Assembly: GCF_014654935.1 (NCBI RefSeq)
Contig: NZ_BNBF01000003.1
Span: 183,384 to 234,085 of the forward strand
Direction of reading: 5' to 3'
Source: Streptomyces capoamus
Lineage (GTDB): Bacteria > Actinomycetota > Actinomycetes > Streptomycetales > Streptomycetaceae
Length of the DNA: 50,702 nucleotides
Both the position numbers and the translations under genes were made by a program. The notes beneath the pieces are model-generated. The model worked only from the letters and a program-made list of their open reading frames with translations. It was not told the DNA's origin and did no database searches. This document shows, piece by piece, positions 50,347 through 50,702 of this stretch; position 1 is the first letter of the stretch, and every line of letters starts with the position of its first letter.

Positions 50347-50702
50347 TCAGTCGGGGCGGGTGGCCGCCGTGACCCGGCCCTCCCCGGAGTCGGGACCGTT
50401 CGCTCCCGTGCGGACCTCGGCCGCCTCGGGTGCGCGGTGCAGCAGGCTCGACAGGCCGCCGACGGCGAGGGTGACGGCCACCCCGATCGGGACCAGCCAC
50501 TGGGCGGCGATCGCCGTCGGGACGGTCGCGCCGGCCGTGGTGACGTCGATCCGCACCGCGCGCACGACGTACGTCATCACCGCGACGGTCACCAGGAAGG
50601 CCACGACGGAGTCGGCCTCGTTGGCGCGCCGCACGGTCCGGCCCAGCAGGAACGCGCCGAGCAGGGCGCCGTAGGTGTAGCCGGCGATGGTCAGACCGGT
50701 GA
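50347..50702 (-). CDS. Sodium:solute symporter (SSS family), C-terminal end, truncated by window edge
   Basis: The last 118 codons of a gene that starts outside the window; stop TGA at 50349-50347. The visible protein reads TGLTIAGYTYGALLGAFLLG, which is the conserved late-helix phrase of SSS transporters, then VVAFLVTVAVMTYVV and AAQWLVPIGVAVTLAVGGLSSLLHR, two further membrane helices, and a hydrophilic tail. The family imports sugars or other solutes with sodium. Linkage to anmK on the same strand (161 bases apart) suggests import of anhydro-muramyl sugars, as inferred from context only. Confidence 0.85.
   Translation of the reverse strand, partial: TGLTIAGYTYGALLGAFLLGRTVRRANEADSVVAFLVTVAVMTYVVRAVRIDVTTAGATVPTAIAAQWLVPIGVAVTLAVGGLSSLLHRAPEAAEVRTGANGPDSGEGRVTAATRPD

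Overview
The window is about 50.7 kb of very GC-rich DNA with near-universal G/C at third codon positions, frequent GTG and TTG starts, and many long spurious antisense frames. The gene content is that of a Streptomyces chromosome arm or accessory region: secreted polysaccharide hydrolases, a gamma-butyrolactone-receptor-type TetR, a large LuxR (LAL-type) regulator, an MMPL transporter, several MFS exporters, an LAXTG sortase substrate and an LCP cell-wall ligase. I saw no tRNA, rRNA, CRISPR array, transposase or phage gene.

Layout. 1-5.6 kb: 5' end of a GlxA/AraC-type regulator, a 25-residue bL37-like ribosomal protein, a STAS anti-anti-sigma factor, an LAXTG surface protein, an LCP protein behind a perfect dyad, and a DUF1206 membrane protein. 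5.8-12.3 kb: an ScbR-like receptor with an ARE-like palindrome just behind it, a possible gene relic, an FAD oxidoreductase, an MMPL transporter, an ACT-domain protein and an orphan molybdo-hydroxylase FAD subunit. 12.4-19.7 kb: an MFS exporter, a P-loop kinase, an orphan solute-binding lipoprotein, and a LAL-type plus an AraC-type regulator. 19.9-29.1 kb: small conserved genes (two overlapping by 14 bp), pirin, two acetyltransferases, an isochorismatase-like hydrolase, a tandem pair of alpha/beta hydrolases, and a PLP-enzyme/MFS pair overlapping by 4 bp.

29.2-32.6 kb is a polysaccharide-degradation island. A GH19 chitinase and an RlpA-like secreted protein diverge from an alginate-lyase-family enzyme. 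Both divergent promoters carry a DasR-like dyad inside the -35/-10 spacer. 32.6-41.7 kb holds a large SMI1/KNR4-domain protein, a SRPBCC protein, htpG, a broken pyridoxamine-phosphate-oxidase-like gene, an MFS exporter, a GH16-like enzyme with no export signal and small stress-type proteins.

41.7-46.3 kb is a compact biosynthetic locus. A cytochrome P450 diverges from an MFS exporter, an acyl carrier protein (TTG start) and a ketosynthase that overlaps the ACP gene by 4 bp. It looks like a minimal acyl-modifying pathway with its own exporter, and it is the best candidate here for an undescribed system. 46.4-50.7 kb carries a zinc alcohol dehydrogenase, a GH11 xylanase (XlnB type) with CGAA/TTCG boxes upstream, anmK, and the 3' end of a sodium:solute symporter that probably works with AnmK in cell-wall sugar recycling.
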